A stretch of 64,000 nucleotides of DNA from Lactococcus formosensis (GTDB lineage Bacteria > Bacillota > Bacilli > Lactobacillales > Streptococcaceae): positions 333,582-397,581 of the forward strand of contig NZ_BOVP01000003.1 of assembly GCF_018403745.1 (NCBI RefSeq), written 5' to 3'. Below, one piece after another: positions 45,428 through 51,987 of the stretch. Positions within the stretch are counted from its first letter, which is position 1. Every line of letters starts with the position of its first letter. The notes under the pieces are model-generated. The model made no database searches and had not been told where the DNA came from. It saw only the letters and a program-made list of their open reading frames with translations. Position numbers and translations under genes: made by a program.

Positions 45428-46303
45428 ATGGAAAACAAGAGATATAAAGAACTGAAAATCGCTGAGAAGGGCGCGTGGATTAGTATCTCAGCATATATCA
45501 TTTTAGCTTTTACAAAGATATTTATGGGGATATTTGCAAATTCGGAAGCCTTACGTGCGGATGGTTTGAATAATTTTACAGATGTGATTGCCTCAGTTTC
45601 CGTACTCATAGGCTTGAAACTTGCCCGAAAACCAAAAGATAATGATCATCGTTATGGACATTGGAAATTTGAAAATATTGCAAGCATGGTCACTTCTTTT
45701 ATCATGCTTATGGTAGGGATTGAAGTCCTATATTCTTCCTTTGAAAAAATTGTCAATAATTCTTTCACGCCACCCCATCCTTTATCTGCATTAGTCGGTA
45801 TTGGTTCGGCTTTAGTTATGGTGATTGTGTACATTTATAACAGCAGATTAGCAAAAAAAGTTAATTCGCAAGCCTTGATGGCAGCAGCAAAGGATAACTT
45901 AAGTGATGCTTATACATCAATTGGTGCGGCTGTAGCAATTGCGGCTTCTTATCTTCACTTTTATATTTTAGATACGGTTGCGGCTTTTATTATTGGTATT
46001 ATCATTATCAAAACGGCCGTTGAAATTTTCAGAGAGAGTAGTTTTACCTTATCGGACGGTTTTCCTGAGAAAGATTTGGAAAAATATAAGAAAGATATTT
46101 TAAAAATTCCTGGTGTGAAAGGAGTCCCTTTTCTTAGAGGTAGAACTTATGGTGCTAATATTTTTCTAGATATCGTTATCTATGTGGATGCTCAACTTTC
46201 AGTTGCGGAAAGCCATTTAATTACCGAGGAAATTGAGAAGCAACTGTCTAAAAAGTTTGAAGTTTTTGATATTGACGTACACGTAGAACCTTTTCCTGAA
46301 TAA
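45428..46303 (+). CDS. CDF-family cation exporter (MntE-like)
   Basis: 291 aa, six membrane segments plus a cytoplasmic C-terminal domain. Metal-site residues sit in LRADGLNNFTDVIAS (TM2) and DNLSDAYTSIG (TM5); HRYGHWKFENIAS follows TM2. The N-x-x-x-D TM2 pattern resembles manganese exporters such as MntE more than zinc CzcD. ATG 45428 has a GAAGGAGAAGG ribosome site; ATG 45386 precedes the predicted transcript start. Metal specificity is inferred. Confidence 0.85.
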   Translation: MENKRYKELKIAEKGAWISISAYIILAFTKIFMGIFANSEALRADGLNNFTDVIASVSVLIGLKLARKPKDNDHRYGHWKFENIASMVTSFIMLMVGIEVLYSSFEKIVNNSFTPPHPLSALVGIGSALVMVIVYIYNSRLAKKVNSQALMAAAKDNLSDAYTSIGAAVAIAASYLHFYILDTVAAFIIGIIIIKTAVEIFRESSFTLSDGFPEKDLEKYKKDILKIPGVKGVPFLRGRTYGANIFLDIVIYVDAQLSVAESHLITEEIEKQLSKKFEVFDIDVHVEPFPE

Positions 46304-46334
46304 AAAAGTACCGGTAAATTACCGGTACTTTTTA
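46303..46334. terminator. Bidirectional terminator after cation exporter
   Basis: AAAAAGTACCGGTAA, 1-nt centre, TTACCGGTACTTTTT. It also ends the reverse-strand peptide gene that stops 5 bp away. Confidence 0.85.
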
Positions 46335-46338
46335 TTGC

Positions 46339-46443
46339 TTACATGATAGGTAAGAACGAAGTTAACATCATCATTCCAAAAGAAATAATGATGAAAAGAG
46401 CAATCGCTACTTTAATAATTGAGGTAAATAAAATTTTAACCAT
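46339..46443 (-). CDS. 34-aa membrane peptide A, predicted leaderless
   Basis: Starts MVKILFTSIIKV and ends LTSFLPIM, one hydrophobic helix with a single Lys pair near the N-terminus. Promoter TTGCTT-17-TAGAAT at 46450-46478; only 6 nt separate -10 from ATG, so +1 should be the A of the ATG. It ends directly at a strong terminator. It resembles peptide B (46496-46603) in length, N-terminal M-hydrophobic-K-I pattern and promoter geometry. No known family recognised. Confidence 0.5.
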   Translation of the reverse strand: MVKILFTSIIKVAIALFIIISFGMMMLTSFLPIM

Positions 46444-46449
46444 TCCTTA

Positions 46450-46478
46450 ATTCTATCAAAAAGAAAGAAAATAAGCAA
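46450..46478 (-). promoter_or_regulatory. Promoter of peptide A
   Basis: Reverse strand: TTGCTT (46473-46478), 17 nt, TAGAAT (46450-46455), 6 nt to the ATG. Confidence 0.6.
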
Positions 46479-46495
46479 AAGAAGCTTAGAATTTT

Positions 46496-46603
46496 TTAAG
46501 CAATGAAGGCCAGCATTTTCGTGCCTACATAAATAAGAAGAAAGAGGCAAACTGCTAAAATAAGCAGTGCTTGAATTAATGCTTTAAAATAAATTTTTAT
46601 CAT
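46496..46603 (-). CDS. 35-aa membrane peptide B, predicted leaderless
   Basis: MIKIYFKALIQALLILAVCL at the start, ending GTKMLAFIA; one transmembrane helix with basic N-terminus. Promoter TTGCTT-17-TAAAAT at 46610-46638 with 6 nt between -10 and ATG, and no Shine-Dalgarno. It lies 52 bp upstream of peptide A's start on the same strand, each with its own promoter. Function unknown. Confidence 0.5.
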   Translation of the reverse strand: MIKIYFKALIQALLILAVCLFLLIYVGTKMLAFIA

Positions 46604-46609
46604 AGATGA

Positions 46610-46638
46610 ATTTTAACAAAAATAGCAACGAGAAGCAA
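46610..46638 (-). promoter_or_regulatory. Promoter of peptide B
   Basis: Reverse strand: TTGCTT (46633-46638), 17 nt, TAAAAT (46610-46615), 6 nt to the ATG. Confidence 0.6.
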
Positions 46639-46703
46639 AACTTCTGTGATGATGGTTTGTCTTATGAAAATGAAAAAAATCACACTCTGCATATTCGGTC
46701 ATG

Positions 46704-46735
46704 AAAAAAAGACCTTGATATTTCAAGATCTTTTT
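46704..46735 (-). terminator. Terminator of DUF1398 gene
   Basis: AAAAAGACCTTGA, 4-nt loop, TCAAGATCTTTTT (one G-U), read on the reverse strand. Confidence 0.8.
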
Positions 46736-46737
46736 AA

Positions 46738-47175
46738 TTAAGGAAGAAAAGATTCGGTAGGTGAAGTCTCGATTTCAACAGCGGGATAGTTTTCTTGATA
46801 GACTTGGTCAAGTGCGCCAAAATAACTCATCTGTCGTGTAGTGAAATCAACCTCATATCGGATTACACCCGCTTTCCAAAGTGAAACCAAGAATTCAGGG
46901 AAGGAAATTTTACCCGTCTGGCTTGCACGAATATTTTGAACCAAAGCAATTTGGTCAAAAACTGGGCAAGGACCGACACGTCCGATTAAAGGATTTCCCG
47001 GATTTACGAGTGATCCAGCTTGCGAAAAGTAGAAGCTGTCTCCAGAAGGGAGGTGCCATATATTTTTTACAATTCCTTCCTGCCTTAAACATTCGGCCAG
47101 ATAGGGGAAGCCCTTAGATGCAGCACCGATATGGTTTGCTTTGAGCATCGCTCTTTGAATATTTTTTGAAATCAT
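46738..47175 (-). CDS. DUF1398 family protein
   Basis: 145 aa, soluble. It resembles the DUF1398 (YbcV-like, phage-envelope-named) family: GFPYLAECLRQEGIVKNIWH near the N-terminus, FPEFLVSLWKAGVIRYEVDF near residue 95 and YFGALDQVYQENYPAVEI at the C-terminus. Function unknown. Monocistronic. Confidence 0.75.
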   Translation of the reverse strand: MISKNIQRAMLKANHIGAASKGFPYLAECLRQEGIVKNIWHLPSGDSFYFSQAGSLVNPGNPLIGRVGPCPVFDQIALVQNIRASQTGKISFPEFLVSLWKAGVIRYEVDFTTRQMSYFGALDQVYQENYPAVEIETSPTESFLP

Positions 47176-47294
47176 TTGTACAATCTCTTTTCTATTCAGA
47201 TATCTATGATGCCATTAAACCATAATTTAGCTGAGAAGTAAATTTTTGAGGATATATTTAGGGGAAGAGAATTAGATTTTTGAGTACAAAAAAA

Positions 47295-47325
47295 GGCATC
47301 TACTTAAACGTGTGAAGTAGATACC
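47295..47325 (-). terminator. Terminator of small paralogue 2
   Basis: GGCATCTACTT / AAGTAGATACC (one G-U), 9-nt loop, followed on the reverse strand by TTTTTTT. Confidence 0.8.
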
Positions 47326-47360
47326 ATCACGAGGAATATTCATCCATTGCTATGAGCTCC

Positions 47361-47516
47361 TTATGCTAATTCTTCCAAGTTGTGCATTGCTTCTTCAATG
47401 GTACGACCAAGCCCATAAACAGCAGGATCATTAGCCAAAAATACTTTGAAAATGTCTTTTGAAGTATCTAAAGATACAGTATACTTGAAATTTTTGTTTT
47501 TGTTAGTGAATGTCAT
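47361..47516 (-). CDS. Small conserved protein, paralogue 2 of 2
   Basis: 51 aa, MTFTNKNKNFKYTVSLDTSK at the start and GRTIEEAMHNLEELA at the end, clearly homologous to 40649-40807 over its whole length. AAAGGAGA lies 9 nt upstream of the ATG. It shares a 33-bp upstream motif with the paralogue, so both are probably under the same control. Too short for many gene finders. Confidence 0.75.
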   Translation of the reverse strand: MTFTNKNKNFKYTVSLDTSKDIFKVFLANDPAVYGLGRTIEEAMHNLEELA

Positions 47517-47545
47517 AATGCATTCTCCTTTCTCTATATGGTTGA

Positions 47546-47578
47546 CGAAAGGACACTATAACGTACATAACGAAATTC
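47546..47578 (-). promoter_or_regulatory. Conserved upstream motif, copy 2
   Basis: CGAAAGGACACTATAACG, three variable bases, ATAACGAAATTC; matches 40833-40865 at 30/33. Confidence 0.6.
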
Positions 47579-47734
47579 CATAATCATTGTAACACATTCT
47601 TTTGAAAAGTACAAAAAAGCTATTTTGAAATGTGTTCTTGAGTAATTATTACAATCTTTCACTGAAATATTTGAATTGTCGTTGTGAAAGAGAGATAATA
47701 GATATAAGAAAAGAAAGAGGCGGAGGTACTAATG

Positions 47735-48160
47735 ATGGAAAAACAATATCACAATATTTTAGTCGCACTAGATGGTTCAGATCAATCTTATAATGCAGTA
47801 CACGAAGCAATTACTTTGGCACAGAGAAACAATGCAAAACTTCATGTTTTAACTGTTAAGGATATGGAGCATCATTACGGAATGACTGGTTTTGGTGTTG
47901 TCGAAAATCCTGAAATGGATATGATGGCGCAAGATATCCTGAAGAAAGCAGCAGAGATTATTGGCGAAGAAGTACCATATGAGAGTTATGAGATTGTTGG
48001 TGCACCTAAGCATATGATTGTCCAATTTTCCGAAGATAAGAAAATGGATTTGATTGTGATTGGTGCAACGGGAGCAGGAATGATTAATAAACTCATGTTA
48101 GGCTCAACTACACAGTTTGTTGTAAATCATGCACCATGTAATGTCTTAGTTGTTAAATAG
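47735..48160 (+). CDS. Universal stress protein UspA family (2 of 3)
   Basis: 141 aa (142 if the ATG at 47732 is used; GGAGG is 8 nt before 47735 and 5 nt before 47732). YHNILVALDGSDQSYNAVHE and the ATP-binding GATGAGMINKLMLGSTTQFV are present. Most similar to the adjacent paralogue at 48405, suggesting local duplication. Own terminator at 48273. Confidence 0.9.
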   Translation: MEKQYHNILVALDGSDQSYNAVHEAITLAQRNNAKLHVLTVKDMEHHYGMTGFGVVENPEMDMMAQDILKKAAEIIGEEVPYESYEIVGAPKHMIVQFSEDKKMDLIVIGATGAGMINKLMLGSTTQFVVNHAPCNVLVVK

Positions 48161-48272
48161 ATATAAAAGTTCGTTTGGCATTGTCTCATTTAAGAGCTTT
48201 TAAATTTAGTATTGCTTAAGATAGAGACGATATAATACAAGTATTCCAGTAAGATGTTTATCTTATCACTTC

Positions 48273-48302
48273 AATACGCTCACTTTAGTGGGCGTATTTT
48301 TT
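48273..48302 (+). terminator. Terminator after usp 2
   Basis: AATACGCTCAC, TTTA loop, GTGGGCGTATT, then TTTT; a TATAAT at 48231-48236 could start a ~60-nt separate transcript. Confidence 0.75.
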
Positions 48303-48404
48303 AACATATTTTCGGTTGAGTACTGATTTCAGGGAAATGATTTCGTTTTTAGGTAAAGAAAATGTACAATAGAAGTAGAGATAAATCTAAAAGGAGGAAT
48401 GATT

Positions 48405-48839
48405 ATGACTGACTATTATAAAAATATTTTGGTTCCCGTGGATGGTTCCGAGCAATCTTACAAAGCAGTAGATGAAGCGATACGTATTGCCCGGCTCAAT
48501 CATGCAAAATTACATGTCCTGACAGTAAAAGACATCAATAAATATTATGGAGCTGTTCATAAAGGGATTGTAGAGACGCCAGGATTGGACCAACTTGCAC
48601 AAGATATCTTAGCAAATTGTAAAGATATTATCCGTGAACAAGTCGAATATGAAACTTATGAAGTTGCAGGTAAACCAAAGTTAAGGATTGTTAATTTTGC
48701 TGAAGAAGAAGATAAAAAAATTGACTTAATCGTCATTGGCGCAACTGGAACAGACATGTTTGACCGTTTACTTGTAGGCTCGACAACAAATTATGTCATT
48801 AATCACGCGCCTTGTAATGTTATTGTGGTTAAAAAATAG
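48405..48839 (+). CDS. Universal stress protein UspA family (3 of 3)
   Basis: 144 aa. YYKNILVPVDGSEQSYKAVD, GATGTDMFDRLLVGSTTNYV. The start at 48405 (MTDYYKN) is chosen because GGAGG is 7 nt upstream, versus 1 nt for the ATG at 48399. Nucleotide-binding Usp class. Monocistronic. Confidence 0.9.
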   Translation: MTDYYKNILVPVDGSEQSYKAVDEAIRIARLNHAKLHVLTVKDINKYYGAVHKGIVETPGLDQLAQDILANCKDIIREQVEYETYEVAGKPKLRIVNFAEEEDKKIDLIVIGATGTDMFDRLLVGSTTNYVINHAPCNVIVVKK

Positions 48840-48909
48840 TATCCTTTGTTTGATTTAAGAAAGAAAGGTTATACTTTACTTGTTTCAAATTTTTTTCATG
48901 AAATTCCCT

Positions 48910-48935
48910 AGCCCTCGTATTTCGAGGGCTTTTTT
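48910..48935 (+). terminator. Terminator after usp 3
   Basis: AGCCCTCG, TATTT loop, CGAGGGCT, TTTTT. A TTGTTT-18-TATACT promoter-like pair at 48846-48875 lies just upstream. Confidence 0.8.
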
Positions 48936-49076
48936 GAAATAATTGCTTAATAAATAAAAGAAAAATGGAGACTTTGTTATTTGTAAAACAAAAGAATTTG
49001 ACTTTTTAATATATTATGTTTCAATAGTAGAGAGCTTTATAATTTAGCTTATGTAAAATAAGAGGAGTAAAAACAG

Positions 49077-49556
49077 ATGGTTGAAAAGATGCTAAATTGG
49101 GTGGCAAGTTTGCCACTCTGGCAAGCCACCTTGTTCTTGTTTATTGTTGTTTTCTTTAGGGCACAGATGACCTTTGGACTAGGGAAACTCATTCATATGG
49201 GAATATTGAAGACAAAATGGGGTAAAAAAGCAGAGAAATCCGAAGAAAATCGAGCGGGAATGCTCGCTCTGCAAAAATATGGATGGCCAGTCATTCCTTT
49301 GAGTTTCTTGACAGTCGGCTTTCAAACTGTAGTGCAGCTTGCTGCTGGTATGTTAGATTGGAAATGGAGTAAGTACACACTTGTAGCTTTGCCAGGTTAT
49401 TTAGCTTGGGGCTTTGTGTATGCTGCAGGAGGACTAACTTTATTCCGCTCGATTGCTAACGGCTCAGTTGGTTTATTGATTCTCTTTGTTATTATTGTGC
49501 TGTTACTTTGGAGTGTTGGGACATTTTTAGTGAAAAAGCTTAAACCTAACGCATAA
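49077..49556 (+). CDS. Membrane protein, unknown (DedA-like in part)
   Basis: 159 aa with four hydrophobic segments (LPLWQATLFLFIVVFFRAQM, VIPLSFLTVGFQTVVQLAAG, VALPGYLAWGFVYAAGGLTL, VGLLILFVIIVLLLWSVGTF). The basic loop KTKWGKKAEKSEENRAG lies between TM1 and TM2. The overall pattern loosely recalls small DedA/VTT-associated proteins but no signature residues are seen. GAGGAG ribosome site. Convergent with the next gene over a shared hairpin. Confidence 0.65.
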   Translation: MVEKMLNWVASLPLWQATLFLFIVVFFRAQMTFGLGKLIHMGILKTKWGKKAEKSEENRAGMLALQKYGWPVIPLSFLTVGFQTVVQLAAGMLDWKWSKYTLVALPGYLAWGFVYAAGGLTLFRSIANGSVGLLILFVIIVLLLWSVGTFLVKKLKPNA

Positions 49557-49610
49557 CACAAGAAATTTGTTCATATTTTATTTTTAATTTAATATGGATT
49601 TTCAATATAA

Positions 49611-49632
49611 AAACACAACCGAGGTTGTGTTT
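49611..49632. terminator. Bidirectional terminator
   Basis: AAACACAACC-GA-GGTTGTGTTT between convergent genes; the reverse gene's stop lies in the right arm. Confidence 0.75.
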
Positions 49633-50227
49633 ATTTTTGTTCAAAATTAAAAATTTGTGCTTTGTCGGCTTTATACTTTGTTAAGGCATGTGCAGCGTCT
49701 CGTTTTTCTTCAATCATGCTGACATATCTAGCAGGAGCTTGGAACTTGTTGAAGTCTTCTTTGTCAAGAACGAGTGTTTTTTTCGTTATACTTGATTCAC
49801 CTAAGACAACATATTCTGCTGTAGCAGCAGTAAAACTTTGTCCTTTTTCATCTTCGATATTTTTTACTTGTGTATCAGCGGTCCATAAAGCAGGAGTTTT
49901 CGAAAGTGAGGTAACATGTTTGAAATTGAATTCATCCCCTTTTTTGCTGACTGTGTTGACAGCTTTTGCCTGAATCAATTTTTCAGCAGATGTCGCATCT
50001 AATACCAAAGTATCCGTTTCAGCGACATATTTTCCTTCAGTAGTGATGTTATTTTTTATGTAAGATTGGTTGTCTTTTAAGCTTTGATCGAGTTCTTTTT
50101 TGTCTGAACTATAAAGAATGATGCCGTGAACGGGCTGGTGGAATAAAGAGATAACTTTACTAACGGCAAAGTAGCCTCCTGCGATAAACAAGATGAGTGC
50201 TGGAATAATCCAAAGTTTCTTTGTCAA
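49631..50227 (-). CDS. Membrane-anchored extracytoplasmic protein, unknown
   Basis: 198 aa with a single N-terminal membrane segment (WIIPALILFIAGGYFAVS) and a long hydrophilic domain containing KGQSFTAATAEYVVLGESSI and a Lys-rich C-terminus. No lipobox, so it is probably an uncleaved anchor. No family recognised. Monocistronic. Confidence 0.65.
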   Translation of the reverse strand: MTKKLWIIPALILFIAGGYFAVSKVISLFHQPVHGIILYSSDKKELDQSLKDNQSYIKNNITTEGKYVAETDTLVLDATSAEKLIQAKAVNTVSKKGDEFNFKHVTSLSKTPALWTADTQVKNIEDEKGQSFTAATAEYVVLGESSITKKTLVLDKEDFNKFQAPARYVSMIEEKRDAAHALTKYKADKAQIFNFEQK

Positions 50228-50322
50228 TGTAGTGTTGTCCTTTTCTAAAGTTTTTTTATTTCTTTATTTATTTTATCAAGGAATTATGATTCAAAAACTT
50301 ACTCTTCTGTAAGATAAAAAAT

Positions 50323-50342
50323 AAAAGCACAAATGTGCTTTT
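50323..50342 (-). terminator. Terminator of ppdR
   Basis: AAAAGCAC, AAAT loop, GTGCTTTT. Overlaps the first base of the ppdR stop codon. Confidence 0.75.
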
Positions 50343-51145
50343 TATTTTTGGATAAGATTTTCAATAAGCATTGAGCTTTCTTCAATCGAACGTTTACTAA
50401 CATCGATTGTTTCTATGCCCAACTGATCAAAGAGTGTGTCTGCATATGACAGCTCTTCAAGAATACGCTTTTCATCAGAATACATGGATTTTGTTTTAAG
50501 TCCGAGCGTCTGTTCCCGGTAGCTTCGTATATTACTTAAACTTTCAGAAGTACTGGTTAAGCCAATAATTTTACGTGGATCTACTTTATAAAGTTCTTTA
50601 GCCACTTCGACCTCTGGAATAATCGGGAGATTTGCTACCTTGTAACCTTTGTTGGCCAAATACATACTCAAGGGTGTTTTTGAAGTTCGAGAGACACCAA
50701 GCAGCACAATATCGGCATTTAAAAAACCTTTTGGATCTTTTCCGTCATCGTATTTTACTGCAAATTCGATAGCAGCGACACGATTAAAATAGGCTTGATT
50801 TAACCGATGCACACTGCCGGACTCTTGTGTAGGTTGCTCACCTGAACGCTTTTCAATAAGTTGCATGAGCGGCGACATAAAGTCCACATAGGCCAAATCA
50901 TGTGTATCTGAAAATTTTTGGACACAATCTACTAAAGATTTATCAACGAGAGTGATAGCGACAAGTGCATTTTCTTTTTTGGCATCATTCAAAATTTCTA
51001 ATAGTGAATCTTTATCATTGGTAAAAGGATAAAGTTGAACATCTGATAAATCAACAGTCGGAAATTGTGCCACAACAGCAGAAATAATTTTTTTTGCTGT
51101 TTCACCGACAGAGTCAGTAATGAGATAAATTTTTATATTTTGCAT
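50342..51145 (-). CDS. ppdR: PPDK/PEP synthase regulatory protein (PDRP)
   Basis: 267-aa DUF299 bifunctional kinase/pyrophosphorylase that phosphorylates (with ADP) and dephosphorylates a Thr next to the catalytic His of its dikinase target. ITDSVGETA at the N-terminus and the P-loop-like LLGVSRTSKTPLSMYLANKG mark the family. It follows ccpN by 9 bp and lies beside ppdK, its expected substrate, which has the target Thr-Ser-His. Confidence 0.9.
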   Translation of the reverse strand: MQNIKIYLITDSVGETAKKIISAVVAQFPTVDLSDVQLYPFTNDKDSLLEILNDAKKENALVAITLVDKSLVDCVQKFSDTHDLAYVDFMSPLMQLIEKRSGEQPTQESGSVHRLNQAYFNRVAAIEFAVKYDDGKDPKGFLNADIVLLGVSRTSKTPLSMYLANKGYKVANLPIIPEVEVAKELYKVDPRKIIGLTSTSESLSNIRSYREQTLGLKTKSMYSDEKRILEELSYADTLFDQLGIETIDVSKRSIEESSMLIENLIQK

Positions 51146-51154
51146 TTTGTCCCC

Positions 51155-51787
51155 TTAATCTTCACCTTGCATTTCGTTTCCTGTTTGGATGAAAGCTTTC
51201 ATGATGTGTTTGATAGATATTTTACCGATTATTTTTTTCGAACCTGTCGTTTCTAGCACGGGCAGGCTATCGACTTCGTATCGGGAAAGAATATTTCCAG
51301 CTTCAAGTAAAGTCTTATCGGCGGTTATAGTATGGATATTGGGCATACGTGTCATTATTACAGCAACAGGAGTTTTTTCCAGATTATTGCCACTTATAGC
51401 GAAGCGGAGAAGGTCTTTCCGAGAAAGGAGTCCAGCTAAATCGCCGTTTTCATTTTTGACATAGATGCTGCCGATATCATAGAGAAAAAGGCTTGTTGCA
51501 GCATCATAAACGGACATATCTTGCGCAACAATCAAGGGCGAAGTCATAAAGTCTGCCACTTTTTTTGAGTAGCAGCTTTCAATATAAAGCGGTTGCATTT
51601 TTTGCCCAGTATAGAAATAGCCAACCTTGGGCTTTGCATCAAGTAGACCTGTCATCGTAAGAATAGACAAGTCATTCCTTAAGGTTGCACGGCTTAAACC
51701 TAAAGTTTGTGCAATTTTTTCACCACTGATGGGCTGTTCCGCTTTGACGATATTAATTATTTCAGTTTGTCGAGTTGTTAATTTCAA
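51155..51787 (-). CDS. ccpN: CcpN-type HTH/CBS transcriptional repressor
   Basis: 210 aa. Winged helix at residues 1-60 (TRQTEIINIVKAEQPISGEK, LSRATLRNDLSILTM), then two CBS domains (about 78-135 and 145-200) which in CcpN sense ADP/ATP. CcpN represses gluconeogenic genes in Bacillus; here it adjoins ppdR and is divergent from ppdK. Its own promoter (TTGATT-17-TATAAT, reverse strand, 51821-51849) carries the same ACATACTATATA sequence found twice at ppdK. Confidence 0.88.
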   Translation of the reverse strand: MKLTTRQTEIINIVKAEQPISGEKIAQTLGLSRATLRNDLSILTMTGLLDAKPKVGYFYTGQKMQPLYIESCYSKKVADFMTSPLIVAQDMSVYDAATSLFLYDIGSIYVKNENGDLAGLLSRKDLLRFAISGNNLEKTPVAVIMTRMPNIHTITADKTLLEAGNILSRYEVDSLPVLETTGSKKIIGKISIKHIMKAFIQTGNEMQGED

Positions 51788-51807
51788 GTGTCACTCCTTA
51801 ATAAATA

Positions 51808-51830
51808 GGACATACTATATATTATATGTG
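51808..51830. promoter_or_regulatory. CcpN-type operator at ccpN promoter
   Basis: GGACATACTATATATTATAT followed by GTG; an imperfect palindrome CACATA..TATG(T) covering the -10 of ccpN. Shares ACATACTATATA with the ppdK operator. Confidence 0.6.
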
Positions 51831-51914
51831 TTTTATCTTTTTAAATCAACTAATAAAAGGGGTGGTTGCCGCATGTAATGTTAATAAGTTAAAAAGAATG
51901 CGATTACAAAAAAC

Positions 51915-51943
51915 TTGACAACGAATGTGACATACTATATAAT
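51915..51943 (+). promoter_or_regulatory. ppdK promoter
   Basis: TTGACA (51915-51920), 17 nt, TATAAT (51938-51943); almost consensus. Confidence 0.8.
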
Positions 51944-51971
51944 GTGTTTATTCACCAAATAGTATGTCACA
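51926..51971. promoter_or_regulatory. CcpN-type operator pair at ppdK
   Basis: Perfect 13-bp inverted repeat TGTGACATACTAT (51926-51938) / ATAGTATGTCACA (51959-51971), spaced 20 bp. The first copy overlaps spacer and -10 of the promoter, the second lies at about +10 to +22. Placement suits repression. Confidence 0.7.
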
Positions 51972-51987
51972 TATAAAGGAGACGCGA

